A stretch of 23,710 nucleotides of DNA from Apostichopus parvimensis (taxonomy: Eukaryota; Echinodermata; Holothuroidea; Aspidochirotida; Stichopodidae): contig KN890702.1 in assembly GCA_000934455.1 (NCBI GenBank), forward strand, positions 13,141 through 36,850, in the 5' to 3' direction. A model generated the notes under the pieces. The model was given only the letters and a program-made list of their open reading frames with translations. It was not told the origin of the DNA and did no database searches. The position numbers were made by a program, and so were the translations under genes. Below, piece after piece: positions 1 to 9,809 of the stretch. How positions within the stretch are numbered: the stretch's first letter is position 1; every line of letters begins with the position of its first letter.

Positions 1-1051
1 GCCTACATTCAACCAAATGTTGCCAAAGCATCTCATCACAAAAGGTTAATCGATCGGCTCAAACTCGGCACATTTACGGGGATGTGCTCACGTCGGGCAG
101 CTGCGCCCGCAGTTCTGAATGCCGCCCAGCACAAACAGTATTTTAAACATTTCCGCCCGGCACTATTTTGATGATTAACTTTAACAAATTTTACCATTAC
201 CAAAATATGGATACATTTTTGGCACAGAAGTTAGCCAAAGAATAGTCAGGACTGAAAAAGATAGCACAATTTGCCATCTAAACATACTTCACATACAAAT
301 ATGGGAAAGGGATACCCCAACCCCTTAGATCCTCCCCTAGGACGTGGATCACACTACCTCACAAATCCTACCCGGCAATCAAATATTCCTGAGCACATCC
401 CTGATTCATTCCTAACAGGTATAATGTTCTTATACAGACATACAGTAGGACACCAATGGCATACAGTTGCAGCATTACACAATGAAAATTGTTAAATCTT
501 AATTAGCTGGGTTTCTGCTAACTGGCCAACATCATTCATAAACTGCATAATAAAAGTACACAAATCGATATATCAATTAAACCATTTATACATGTTAAGT
601 ACACGTGCCCATTATCATGTGCTGTACCATTTAATAACAATTGTGCGCGGTAAATATACACACACATGTTAAAAAACAATAAAAGTTAATACGTAAAATA
701 GACATATAGTGTAACAACCAATTGACTCTGCAATTATACTTGCTAAGACATACTGTAGGCCTATATTCCACATCCAATGAATGAATTAAATAACGTCAAT
801 CCAAGTGAGTGTAGCATTTGTGCTCATGTTGTTTCTCCTACACTATACTTAATATCCCTTTCCACATATTAACATGTGAAATGAAACTTTGCCTAGCACA
901 GCAGTGTGATGTGAAAATTATTGTAAATACTATAAGTATAAGGCACTAGGCATAGTCTAACTTGAATTTTGAAAGGCAACTTTCTAGCAAATCTATACTA
1001 GACTAGGCCTAAATTTAGCTGAACATTATCCAATGTAGAGTTGCAGATCTC
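1..1051. other. Non-coding 3' flank of the minus-strand gene
   Basis: I see no supported gene here. The first 171 bases read open from the window edge in the plus direction (56 codons to a TGA at 169-171) and are richer in GC than what follows. They could be the tail of an exon that begins outside the window, but no domain is recognisable. The rest is AT-rich with TAGGCCTA octamers at 756-763 and 1004-1011. No convincing minus-strand poly(A) signal (TTTATT on the plus strand) was found just below position 1052. Confidence 0.5.
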
Positions 1052-1597
1052 TTATTGACTATAATCAGGAAGGATACGTTCTGCTTTCCTTTTCCTTTGA
1101 ATGTCTTCTTGTCTGGTTCTCCCAAGGTTAGTGCTTTTATTAGTTTTACTAGCTTTAGTAGTCCCCCATATATCATTGCGATATCTTCGAGGGTGACTCC
1201 CTGTTGTCAAACTTGAATTTTCTCTGTCGCGAAAACGTAAGATATGGCTCCCCAATAGTTTATTTGATCTGGTATTATTGCCGTCTCCAACATCCCACGA
1301 TTTACCAATATTTACATCTGGTTTTGATCGGCGGGATGGCTTACCAACACTAACTTTTGTTCGATCAATCAACGAGCCTAGTGTTACATTTCTAGTCATG
1401 TCCATGCGTGATGACGATGCAACATCACTAGTATTAGGCCTAGGCCTTTTCACTCTACCATAGGAATCAACCGATTCCGGTTCATCTTCCCCGTCTGTTT
1501 CTGACAAGATAACGTAAACTTCAGAAGGATCTTTTATTTCACCATCCTCTATTTCCTCTACATCCATCACGACGTTTTCTTCATCTTCGCCAGCCAT
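1052..1597 (-). CDS. Unidentified probable nuclear protein, acidic N-terminus and basic clusters; possibly a first exon
   Basis: This 181-codon frame starts at an ATG in good Kozak context (G at -3, G at +4) and ends in TAA. I do not recognise the family. Residues 1-45 are strongly acidic and include EIEDGEI (15-21). This kind of motif occurs near the N-termini of several nuclear RNA-processing proteins, but it is not diagnostic. Basic, NLS-like clusters lie at 47-54 (GRVKRPRP) and 168-174 (RKRKAER). An isolated NDIWG occurs at 141-145. There are no cysteines, signal peptide or membrane segments, and Ser, Asn, Arg and Lys dominate, so the chain is probably disordered. Its composition is too balanced for a chance AT-rich frame, which supports real coding. 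GTAAGC and GTAAAT donor-like sites lie inside the frame, so the true gene may splice out of it and the C-terminus here may be read-through. The 18-bp minisatellite lies about 170-560 bp upstream of the ATG. Confidence 0.6.
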   Translation of the reverse strand: MAGEDEENVVMDVEEIEDGEIKDPSEVYVILSETDGEDEPESVDSYGRVKRPRPNTSDVASSSRMDMTRNVTLGSLIDRTKVSVGKPSRRSKPDVNIGKSWDVGDGNNTRSNKLLGSHILRFRDRENSSLTTGSHPRRYRNDIWGTTKASKTNKSTNLGRTRQEDIQRKRKAERILPDYSQ

Positions 1598-1767
1598 TCC
1601 TCAAACATGTATTTCACGAAGGATTTTCTGTGACATTTCACCCATTTGCAAGCCTCAGGTTACAGTCAAACTCAACCGCAGGCTCTATGCTAACTTTACA
1701 GTTCGTTCGACTCGACAGTAACATACCACAGTAAAGTGTATGGAACGCGAAAAGGGCAACCTTATTT
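1598..1767 (-). promoter_or_regulatory. Probable 5' UTR and proximal promoter of the minus-strand gene
   Basis: This is unique sequence between the start codon and the minisatellite. No TATA box is visible on the minus strand, so a TATA-less promoter would be needed. The assignment rests only on position next to the start codon. Confidence 0.3.
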
Positions 1768-2160
1768 CGTTGTCTAAACTAAGTTTGTTGCTGTCAAAAC
1801 TAAAGTTGTTGCTGCTGTTTTTACCATGTTGTTGCCTACACTTCCGTTGTTGCCTAAACTGACGTTTTTGTGTAAAATTCCGTTGTTGTCTAAACTTCCG
1901 TTGCTGCCTAAACTTACGTTGTTGTCTAAACGTTCGTTGCTGTCTAAACTACCGTTGTTGTCTAAACTTCCGTTGCTGCCTAAACTTACGTTTTTGTCTA
2001 AACGTTCGTTGCTGTCTAAACTACCGTTGTTTTCTAAACTCCCGTTGTTGTCTAAACTTCCGTTGTTGTCTAAACTTAGGTTGTTGTCTAAACTACCGTT
2101 GTTGTCTAAACCTACGTTGCAGTCTAAAGTTGATTCCGTTGTCTAAACTTACGTTGTTGC
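1768..2160. repeat. 18-bp minisatellite with a 72-bp higher-order unit
   Basis: About 20 tandem copies of an 18-bp unit resembling GTTGTTGTCTAAACTTCC, with variants such as GCTGCC and TTTTTGTC in the first half. Four successive variants form a 72-bp block that is repeated (1896-1967 and 1968-2039, few differences), so part of the array grew by copying four units at once. Because 18 is a multiple of three, a plus-strand frame stays open from 1826 to 2146 with a Leu/Lys/Pro/Ser hexapeptide periodicity. This is an arithmetic consequence of the repeat and not evidence of a gene. Confidence 0.93.
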
Positions 2161-3639
2161 ACTCGGGGCTGTTCAACAATTGCCCAACCACGTGATAGGC
2201 CTATCCAAAAAATAAACTATTTGCACGAACTTACTTGCGCGGCATACATACCACATTCACGTCGTTAATTAGGATAATAACTGATATATACTGAGTCATT
2301 TGTGTACAGTCAAGGCGGGAATCGACCAATTCAAAGATCTTAATTCGCCCCAAGTATAACACGCTATAGCAATGAAAGTTTGTGCATAATCGACCTGCCA
2401 CGGTCGTAAATCGACCTCGAGGCTCTACAATTAGCCTTCATAGCTTCTTAACACCATTAGGCTCTTCTTTTTTTGTGGGAATATGTTCATGTCTACAGTG
2501 TAGTTAATCATACAGCGTTCCCATAAAGACCCTCATACAAGAACAAATATATGGCAGGCGTTGCAGGCTAATTGGTAAAAAGAGGTCATTTTACGACCAC
2601 AGGCAGGTGAACTGAATGTAAATGTACATTACTTGAGTTTCGAGCATTAAGCGGATTCCCATGTAGCGGGGTCTAGTGCTCCTCCCACCCCCACCCCTTG
2701 TGACCCTAGAGTTGGCATCAATGATCGTGCCAATGGTCACATCGACCGGCCTACTTTATCAAATCCAGGCTGTAGCCACCTCGGAATGATCTCTAGGCGG
2801 ACTTTATTCAATTCTCAACCGTCCCAAATCCCGAATATTTTTTTCCAAGAAATGAACGCTAAATTTTGTAGTAATTAATTAATCAAATTTCCTTCCCCAT
2901 TTTTGCCAAAGTTTTAATATCATACTGCAAATTTAAGAGCTAATAATAGGAAGTTGGAAAGAAGAAAATATTTTACCGCCTTGTCCTTCTGTATTGAGGA
3001 TAAAGGAGAAGAGGTTAGATCTTCGAAGCGACCGTTCTTACCATTATTGTGTAGTAGTACACACAGCTATGTTTTCATGTAAAGAATTTTAAACTAATTG
3101 ACAGATTGCCAACGCACAGCGGACTGAGGTAAATATTTCCCTTCATTCAAGACCTTGGTAGAAAAGAAGTGAAATATAACATCCACGGTTATGATCACGT
3201 GATCACTACTATATGATGTAAAACGATCCACACCACACCCCTCACCTTTTTTTTAAATCCAGTGGACCCTCCTCTGCGTTACATTTGTCTACGTTCAATA
3301 ATTAATCACTCTAGTAATTGACTCTACATCAGTTGGTGGTACATATAGCAATCGGTACAACAAACTGTATTCTCGGTCGTTAATTAGTCGGTTTGGTGTT
3401 TACATAAACCGTTGTCGCGCCGATTATTGCCAGCCTACCTTCCACATTACCTTAAAAACACCCAGACGGTGGTTAACCTTATTTTCAAATTATCTCGTTT
3501 ACGAAAACTTCAATCGTTTTGAATCTCACAACTTTTGTGAGGCTTGTATCTGAATCCAGTCATACGGGAAGTTGTACTAGGCATATCCACACCGGTAATA
3601 GTTTGTAAACGGAAACCAAGTAAATTAAAGTAACTCGCG
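2161..3639. other. Intergenic spacer, no gene seen
   Basis: No coding frame, RNA gene or mobile element could be supported. A TAGGCCTA octamer lies at 2196-2203 next to a CACGTG, and a 14-bp perfect palindrome lies at 3192-3205. Confidence 0.5.
3192..3205. promoter_or_regulatory. 14-bp palindrome containing a TCACGTGA E-box
   Basis: TGATCACGTGATCA is a perfect palindrome. Its core TCACGTGA is the preferred site of bHLH-zip factors of the USF/MITF/TFE type. It lies about 450 bp upstream of the candidate first exon of the LRR gene. Function is inferred from the motif alone. Confidence 0.3.
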
Positions 3640-3873
3640 ATGAAACATTTAAACCGTCGACGTTTCTGGGCAGACGTCACTCGCCGTGTTGAATCTCGCT
3701 AGGATAAAGTGTTCGTTATATTCGTGTTTGATACTTTTTGTCTCTATTCCAGATTTATTTATTGAGTTTATTCTTCATAAAGGGGAATTTGTTCATCATT
3801 TGAACAGCCTTTACAACATTAGAAGGACGATACAGATCGACGTAAACGGTGAAGAATCCTACCAAAATCCTTG
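3640..3873 (+). other. Candidate non-coding first exon (5' UTR) of the LRR gene
   Basis: The segment ends in CCTTG followed by GTAAGTA (GT at 3874-3875), the best plus-strand donor I found in the 3.5 kb before the LRR coding exon. From about 3660 to the donor there is no ATG on the plus strand, as expected of a leader. A CRE-like GACGTCAC lies at 3673-3680, near where a promoter or start site would be. Splicing to the acceptor at 7342 would bring the leader to 11 bases before the LRR start codon. The 5' boundary is a guess, and the link to the LRR gene is inference. The donor could also belong to an unrelated transcript. Confidence 0.35.
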
Positions 3874-4035
3874 GTAAGTAAAGCCAGTTTAAGATGAATA
3901 TTGTTAAAATCATCTGAGGATTTCAGCAGCTGATTCAGGAATGATACGAACGATTGACAAGTTGGTGTTACTGTTCATGACATATTATCGGAACATCTGA
4001 CAGCCAGTTCAAACTATTTCGAAATATTAATATTA

Positions 4036-4056
4036 ATATATATATATATATATATA
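4036..4056. repeat. (TA)n microsatellite
   Basis: About ten TA dinucleotides, preceded by AATATTAATATTAA. Confidence 0.9.
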
Positions 4057-5798
4057 ACCAAAATTCCGACAACCAAGAGACCACAAAAACCAGTCACAAT
4101 AATTGAACGATAAATAAAGACCTTCAAAGAGCTTTTGTGGATTTCATTTTGTAAACATATCTGCAAAGTGAAGTATTTTTATTAGCGTTTGTATGTTTTC
4201 AATGAACGCCATATAAGATTTTCCTTTTGTTAATAAACGGATGTTGTCAACGACCACTAAGTCTAAGAGTTAATCTATATGCGATCTATTAGACACCAGC
4301 TTGGTTGCCTTGTTATTATTATCCAATATTCATTCGTGAAATGAAGCGATTAGTATAGGCTATCAGCCGTCGGGAATCCAAGAACTGTAAGAGGACGCAA
4401 GCTATAATATGGCTTTAAACAAACATGTATAGATCTGAAAATGAATACATCAGCTATTTCACTATTTAGCTCTATAAGTTGTACCATCCCAGTACTGTTT
4501 TGATATTGACACGACACTGTCCGTTCCCGGTTCTGTCACTCAACACCACCCATCAGTCCCAGCCAGCTACTCTTCCCTATTCAGGATCAATTAATTGATT
4601 TCTACGAAATTTATCATATATGACGTGCAGTTCCAGAGGATTTATGTAATTAATGTTCTATAATGGTATGAGTGAGAGTAACAGATAATTTCCTCCCAAA
4701 TTATTCTTAATATGGCAAATGTTCTGCATATGCTGTAACTCTTATTTAAGACATCTTATCTTGTTCGTAACTTCAAGTGATTCATCAATGTACATTTTGA
4801 GATTGAGGAGTTTAGGTGGACTTGTCCATCTATTACGACACACATGTGTATCAATCAAATATGCCTCTTACGTTTACTTAATAGTAATTTGCTTCTGAAG
4901 AATCTGGACAAAACCTTTTTTTTTTTGCCATTGAGTTGCAAACGACTGATTATCTCCTAATAACTATTTCCCTTTTCGAAAATATTTCTGGTATGGCTAC
5001 TTGGGGAGGGAGGCTTGTGCAAACGTGACGGACGGATTAATTTTTACCTTCAAACTAGATTGCTTTAACCGTGTACACAATACGGAATTGTCATGGTGTG
5101 CAACTAGAAATAAATTACCACAAGAAATCCTAACTTATATGAAACTGTAGACAAAACTTAGCCGTTTCCCGAATAGATTTCACCAGGTCATGCGAATAAA
5201 AACTCTTCCTCTCTGATGTGTTTGATACATGGTATTGGGGAAAGAGTTAACGTTTCGTAAAAAGAAGGAAAAAAATGATAAAATCTTTGCAGGAAATTCG
5301 ATATTTTGACACGACACTAAAGTTCATCGATCAAATGAACTCGATTGTCATATTTGTTTTTACATTTTGTAAAAAAAATGTAGTTTAAAGTCTGTCAGGT
5401 AGTCGATATAAAATAATCTAATTTGTTGACAGGGAAAGAAAACCCCGACGGTCTCAATCAGATAGAGTACTGAACTTCGGAACTTATAAGTATAAACGTT
5501 AACGGAACTCAAAATGTTACCTAACCTCAACGAGGAAATTCTCATTTTTCATAACTCTTAGAACTTAAGTATCATATTATTATTAAAGAAAAAAAAAACA
5601 AATTGAAATATCGTAAGATATTGGCTTATTTGAAAGAATTACTCAAGTATAAGGATTTGTCTTAAATTAAAAACACATTTCTGATGACTAACTCTATTAA
5701 ATTCCATCATTATGTCAGACATAGAAGGAAATTTACCAAGAGAACAGATACATCCCTCGAATTTAGACAGGTCAGAAGTATATAACTGAAAGTTCACT

Positions 5799-6200
5799 TT
5801 AACCAACATTCTGTGGTAGACTTTGAGCAGGCGTTTTGGCGGTTCTAGTGGCACGCATGCGGTTGGATGTCAGTGTCAAAACATTCATTATTCATTCTCA
5901 TAACATAAGCATAAACATAGGTACACTTTCATGGTTAACCTTTCCCCCTCTAAATGCATTACCAATTCAGCCCACCCCACCCCACCTCACCCACCCCCAC
6001 CCTTAACCAACATTCTGTGGTAGACGTTGAGCAGGCGTTTTGGCGGTTCTAGTGGCACGCATGCGGTTGGATGTCAGTGTCAGAACATTCATTATTCATT
6101 CTCATAACATAAGCATAAACATATAGGTGCCTTTTAATGGTTTACCTTCCCCCTCTAAATGCATTTCCAATCCAGCCCTCCCCCCCCCCTCCCATCCCCT
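5799..6200. repeat. 204-bp tandem duplication ending in C-rich tracts
   Basis: Copy one (5799-6002) and copy two (6003 to about 6200) start with the same TTAACCAACATTCTGTGGTA and remain near-identical through about 120 bp. After that come small differences such as CATAGGTAC against CATATAGGTGC. Each copy ends in a C-rich stretch (CCACCCC repeats in the first, a C9 run and CCCTCCC in the second). The low divergence points to a recent duplication. There is no terminal inverted repeat or target duplication, so it looks segmental and not like an insertion. Confidence 0.9.
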
Positions 6201-6358
6201 ACTACATCACTGAACCCTTTGTTGGGCTTACCTGTCTACGCTACATTTTGCATGTTTTCACACCGCACTAAAATTAACCAAAACGTGGATTTTCTCGGTG
6301 TAAGGGTATGTGAAGGTGAATAACCACTGGTTTCACTGCTAACTTGATTATGGTATTC

Positions 6359-6374
6359 AGTAGTAGTAGTAGTA
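6359..6374. repeat. (AGT)n microsatellite
   Basis: Five AGT triplets in a row, followed by a degenerate ATTAGT. Confidence 0.8.
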
Positions 6375-7137
6375 TTAGTGCAGACAATGTGAGTAAACTT
6401 CACTCAATACAGATGCGAAAAAAATCAGACTGGTGTTGTTATTTCAACTCCAAATACTGCATGTTTAAACCATCTTGAATAAGCATTAGCATATACAACA
6501 GTGGTCGGTTATACGGTAACGTTACGATGAATGATAGAATAACATAAATGACTGGGATTTAGAAGTCTCCGGTACAACTGTTTTCTTCCCAGGAAGTCAC
6601 TTATTTGAGGTTCATGATCAAAAGTTGCAGCGAACAGCTTATACGTCATTCGTTTGTAGGAAACATTATATGGGTAACACATTACCAGTGATGGGACTAT
6701 AATATAGTACACACAATATATGCACTTCTGTCAGACTGTCTCGTCTCTTAGTGATAGCCTTGGTCAACAAGCCGCTTTTTCTGTTTGGTTATCAAGTTTA
6801 CCGAACCTACGGGGTGGTATTTACTCAATATAAGATTACAATTTATCAATCTAAGCGATCTTCATAACGTTTCTTATCCAGTGAAAACTATCATCAGCCA
6901 ACCTTATTATCGAATTTAACGTAGTTGCCAATGTTGCCTCACCCCTCTTCCACACTCGACACTTTTTTTTCATATTTTCTTTATTTTAGTCAAATACGAC
7001 AAAGAATCGGGACACTTTCAATTTTACCCTCGTTATTTTGAGGTAGCGGTAACTCTTAGACAGTCAATGTGCCAATCTAACTTTGCATTCCAACGGAAAT
7101 TTTAATTTGCGTTATAGGTATGATAATATTGAAAATA

Positions 7138-7160
7138 CCCCCCTCCCCCCCCCCCCCGCC
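7138..7160. repeat. Poly-C tract
   Basis: A near-homopolymer C run interrupted by T and G, about 180 bp before the splice acceptor of the LRR exon. The complementary strand is G-rich and could form a quadruplex. Confidence 0.85.
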
Positions 7161-7331
7161 CGAGGTCGAACCTTCTCCTGACGCTCATGGGGTCCTATCA
7201 TGCATTGGAAAATTTGACGTTATATGAATAATATGTACATTGAAAAAAATATGAATATTGGTTCATCGCGTATACCTTGAGTACCCCACTGACCCTATGT
7301 GTGATTATTATCTCCATTACCAAGATTTTGT

Positions 7332-7342
7332 TTTGTTTACAG
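7332..7342 (+). other. Splice acceptor in front of the LRR coding exon
   Basis: TTTGTTTACAG matches the 3' splice-site consensus, with a T-rich stretch extending upstream to about 7325. The ATG of the LRR protein follows 11 bases later. This implies at least one upstream non-coding exon. Confidence 0.6.
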
Positions 7343-7353
7343 CTAAATTAAAC

Positions 7354-8892
7354 ATGGCGTCATCTTCGGAATCATTCGGGAATCGCTCGTTCATCTTCGT
7401 CATACTGATTCTACTTTATGTCAGTTTGTCCGACGCAGCTTGCTCCAGGGGATGTCAGTGCTACAGGGCTGGAACGGCCCCAGAGGATTGGATTAAATGT
7501 GATAATGGCCGAATGACCAAGTTTCCCCGCTCTATTTCTCGTACACGAGAAGTAGTCTTGATACGCGATAATTTAATCCGGGAGATTCCAGCTAATCCAT
7601 TTGGGACGTCTAGCGTTACAGAAGTACAATATGTTTTCCTGGACAATAACCGCATCGATACTATTGCAGATGGAGCCTTCTCGGTCCCTAGACAACTCCG
7701 CATCCTCTCGCTTATGAATAACAGACTGGAGGAAATAACAAGCCGACAGTTTATGGGTGCCAACGGAATAGAAAAGTTACACATGGACGGAAATTATATT
7801 GTGGAAATAAAACCAAACGTTTTTATTGACATGTGGCGTCTAAAGATTTTAAGTTTAGCCGGTAATATTATAAACAGCATCGAGAGTGATGCTTTTAATG
7901 GGTTAGCGGAATTAGATGAACTGTATTTGAATGACAACCGGTTAGCTATGTTGAACGATGGTATCTTTGCAGGTTTTAGAGACATTAAGAAGATAGATTT
8001 AAGACGAAATGCTATACACACTATCGGCGATACGGCGCTGGGATCTTTATACAACCTGGAAGAACTAATACTTAGAGACAATAGGCTCTTTGATGTCGAG
8101 TCGCATTGGTTTCAAGATTTAACAGGTCTTCGTATATTAGATTTGAGTCATAACAGAATCAGTCATATCTCAAACCAGGCGTTTGTGATGATGCCATACC
8201 TACATAGTTTGGACCTGTCTAACAACTTAATGCAAGTGATGGGAAAAGCTAAACTACAGGGACTTGGTAATCTGATGGAGTTAAAACTCGCTAACAATGC
8301 ACAGATAGAAATGCGAGAAGGCAGTTTTTGGGAATTAGGAAATCTTGAAATGTTAGACGTACGCAACACTTCTAGAGTGGGTATGGGTGTTAGCATGCTC
8401 TATAATGAAGGGAACATAACATCACTTGAGAGAATCAAAGTCTTAATGTTGTCTGGACTAAGTAGTCTACCAGTGGATTTGCTAAGTTTGGCGCCTAATT
8501 TAGAATCACTAATAATCACAGACAGTAATATACCAACCATACCGGAAAGAGCATTCGACAATAACATCTATATGAAGGATATTAATATGAAAAATGTTGG
8601 ATTAACAACCATCGAAAAAGGTGCATTATATCCTCTACGCAAACTAAAAAAATTAGACATTTCAAATAATAATTTAAGTTATCTACCAGACGATAGTCTA
8701 TTACCGTATCATCGTAACTTGGTGGTTTGTTTCCATGATAACCCTTGGCATTGTAATTGTTCAATTTCTTGGATAACGAAATGGATGCAACGTAGAGGAG
8801 CAAGATGGTGTAGAAACAGTCGCCCTGTTTGTCAAAGTCCACCAAAACAAGCTGGCAAAAAGATGTGGGAGTTATCTTATAGTAACTGTTAA
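7354..8892 (+). CDS. Secreted leucine-rich-repeat protein (signal peptide, LRRNT, ~16 LRRs, LRRCT)
   Basis: A 512-residue protein in one exon. The ATG at 7354 (A at -3, G at +4) precedes a signal peptide (residues 1-28, hydrophobic core FIFVILILLYVSL). An in-frame ATG at 7297 lies before the splice acceptor and would bury that signal, so I rejected it. LRRNT cysteines are C30, C34, C36 and C49. About 16 repeats follow, mostly of the extracellular 24-residue class (LxxLxLxxNxI), from about 67 to 455. Repeats 12-13 (331-382) are irregular, 30 and 22 residues long. LRRCT has the NPWHCNC signature with C467, C469, C493 and C512, plus a possible extra pair, C459 and C486. N-glycosylation sequons lie at N338, N354 and N468. 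The chain ends on C512 with no transmembrane segment or GPI signal. Such proteins usually bind ligands outside the cell in adhesion, signalling or immunity. The ligand here is unknown, and no orthologue is assigned because many families share this architecture. Confidence 0.95.
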   Translation: MASSSESFGNRSFIFVILILLYVSLSDAACSRGCQCYRAGTAPEDWIKCDNGRMTKFPRSISRTREVVLIRDNLIREIPANPFGTSSVTEVQYVFLDNNRIDTIADGAFSVPRQLRILSLMNNRLEEITSRQFMGANGIEKLHMDGNYIVEIKPNVFIDMWRLKILSLAGNIINSIESDAFNGLAELDELYLNDNRLAMLNDGIFAGFRDIKKIDLRRNAIHTIGDTALGSLYNLEELILRDNRLFDVESHWFQDLTGLRILDLSHNRISHISNQAFVMMPYLHSLDLSNNLMQVMGKAKLQGLGNLMELKLANNAQIEMREGSFWELGNLEMLDVRNTSRVGMGVSMLYNEGNITSLERIKVLMLSGLSSLPVDLLSLAPNLESLIITDSNIPTIPERAFDNNIYMKDINMKNVGLTTIEKGALYPLRKLKKLDISNNNLSYLPDDSLLPYHRNLVVCFHDNPWHCNCSISWITKWMQRRGARWCRNSRPVCQSPPKQAGKKMWELSYSNC

Positions 8893-9488
8893 CCGCTATA
8901 CGACGGTATGATTATAACCGATCATTTCCGGTGCGATATGTCGGACTTAATTTGCAACCTGTTACTGGTGGTATAAGATTCAGTGTGATAAAGACAGGCA
9001 AACATCGTACATTATGGGTATGGAACATTACATAATTGAAGAAACCGACAGGTGTGTGTCACCTTAACGTTGTATACAGTAATAGCAGTGGGCGTTGTTG
9101 GCAGGAACCCATAGATCAACGTCATGAATATTCATATCATTTTGCAACGTCATCGGTAATTTGGTTTGATACTCCACTCCCACAAGTCGTCGATGTGGTA
9201 TTAACTTTGCCCACGCAATATTTACCAAGACGGCCTCGCATAGACATCACCTTCCTTTGTCGATATATAGACATGGTCGTTGACCTTATGACCAGATATC
9301 CTTTTCTAAGAAAAGAGGTAACCATAACAACTTAAACCTGACATAGTTCCAAAATTTCTAATTCGAGTGTTGTTAGGTTGATCGTGACATTTTCTCTGGT
9401 TCCAATATAGATGCTTGCAGTTACTGCAACTGAGTATAGAATTTGTTGACACATAAAGTACGTAATATGCTAAAATGCTTACATCTAT

Positions 9489-9494
9489 AATAAA
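9489..9494 (+). promoter_or_regulatory. Poly(A) signal AATAAA, proximal
   Basis: First canonical hexamer after the LRR stop codon, giving a 3' UTR of about 620 bases. It is followed by a T/G-containing stretch. Motif only. Confidence 0.45.
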
Positions 9495-9803
9495 GATGTT
9501 AATCAATTGTCAAGCAATTTACAATATTTCTGACAATCTAATTTAGCCTAATCATGATGTTATGAAATACGTTATTTTCACAAGTTTGTATGTAAGTTAA
9601 TATAAACTGACTATAGGTAGAGTCTGACATTTACCTATATGGTATCACCAAGTGAAATATCACTATGTATAAAGTATAGATACATCGACTTATATGAAGC
9701 AACAATCTTAGGCTAAGTAGCCTAATGTATGCTATGTATCTCCGTTAATAACCTTTAATGACATTACTCTGTATATAGGCGTAATTTAGTTAGGCTATAA
9801 TGC

Positions 9804-9809
9804 AATAAA
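9804..9809 (+). promoter_or_regulatory. Poly(A) signal AATAAA, distal
   Basis: Second canonical hexamer about 315 bases further on, a possible alternative end of the LRR transcript. Motif only. Confidence 0.35.

Larger units (their letters stand above)
3874..7342 (+). other. Candidate 5' UTR intron or upstream spacer of the LRR gene
   Basis: About 3.5 kb of AT-rich sequence without a recognisable coding frame. It contains a (TA)n run, a 204-bp tandem duplication, an (AGT)n run and two C-rich tracts. It is bounded by the GTAAGT donor at 3874 and a good acceptor (T-rich tract, then CAG, ending at 7342). If the first exon is elsewhere, this is simply upstream spacer. Confidence 0.35.
8893..9809 (+). 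other. Probable 3' UTR of the LRR gene
   Basis: Unique sequence after the TAA, without recognisable domains, running to canonical AATAAA signals at 9489-9494 and 9804-9809. A 99-codon frame at 9036-9335 begins with TTG, resembles nothing known and is treated as chance. Confidence 0.55.

Noticed and set aside
271..495. 74-codon plus-strand frame
   Set aside because: TTG start, no domain, and it lies in the 3' flank of the minus-strand gene.
1826..2146. 106-codon plus-strand frame rich in Leu, Pro, Lys and Ser
   Set aside because: It is the 18-bp minisatellite read in frame. The period is a multiple of three, so no stop arises, and the hexapeptide repeat has no independent support.
5639..5854. 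71-codon minus-strand frame
   Set aside because: Its first part lies in the 204-bp duplication and no domain is visible. A GTAAAT donor-like site is too weak to call an exon.
7297..7353. Upstream in-frame ATG of the LRR protein
   Set aside because: It lies in the pyrimidine-rich stretch before the splice acceptor and would place 19 extra residues before the signal peptide.
7461..8845. Four minus-strand frames inside the LRR gene
   Set aside because: They are shadows of the repeated LRR coding sequence, with no start context or domain.
9036..9335. 99-codon frame after the LRR gene
   Set aside because: It begins with TTG, lies in the probable 3' UTR and resembles no family.
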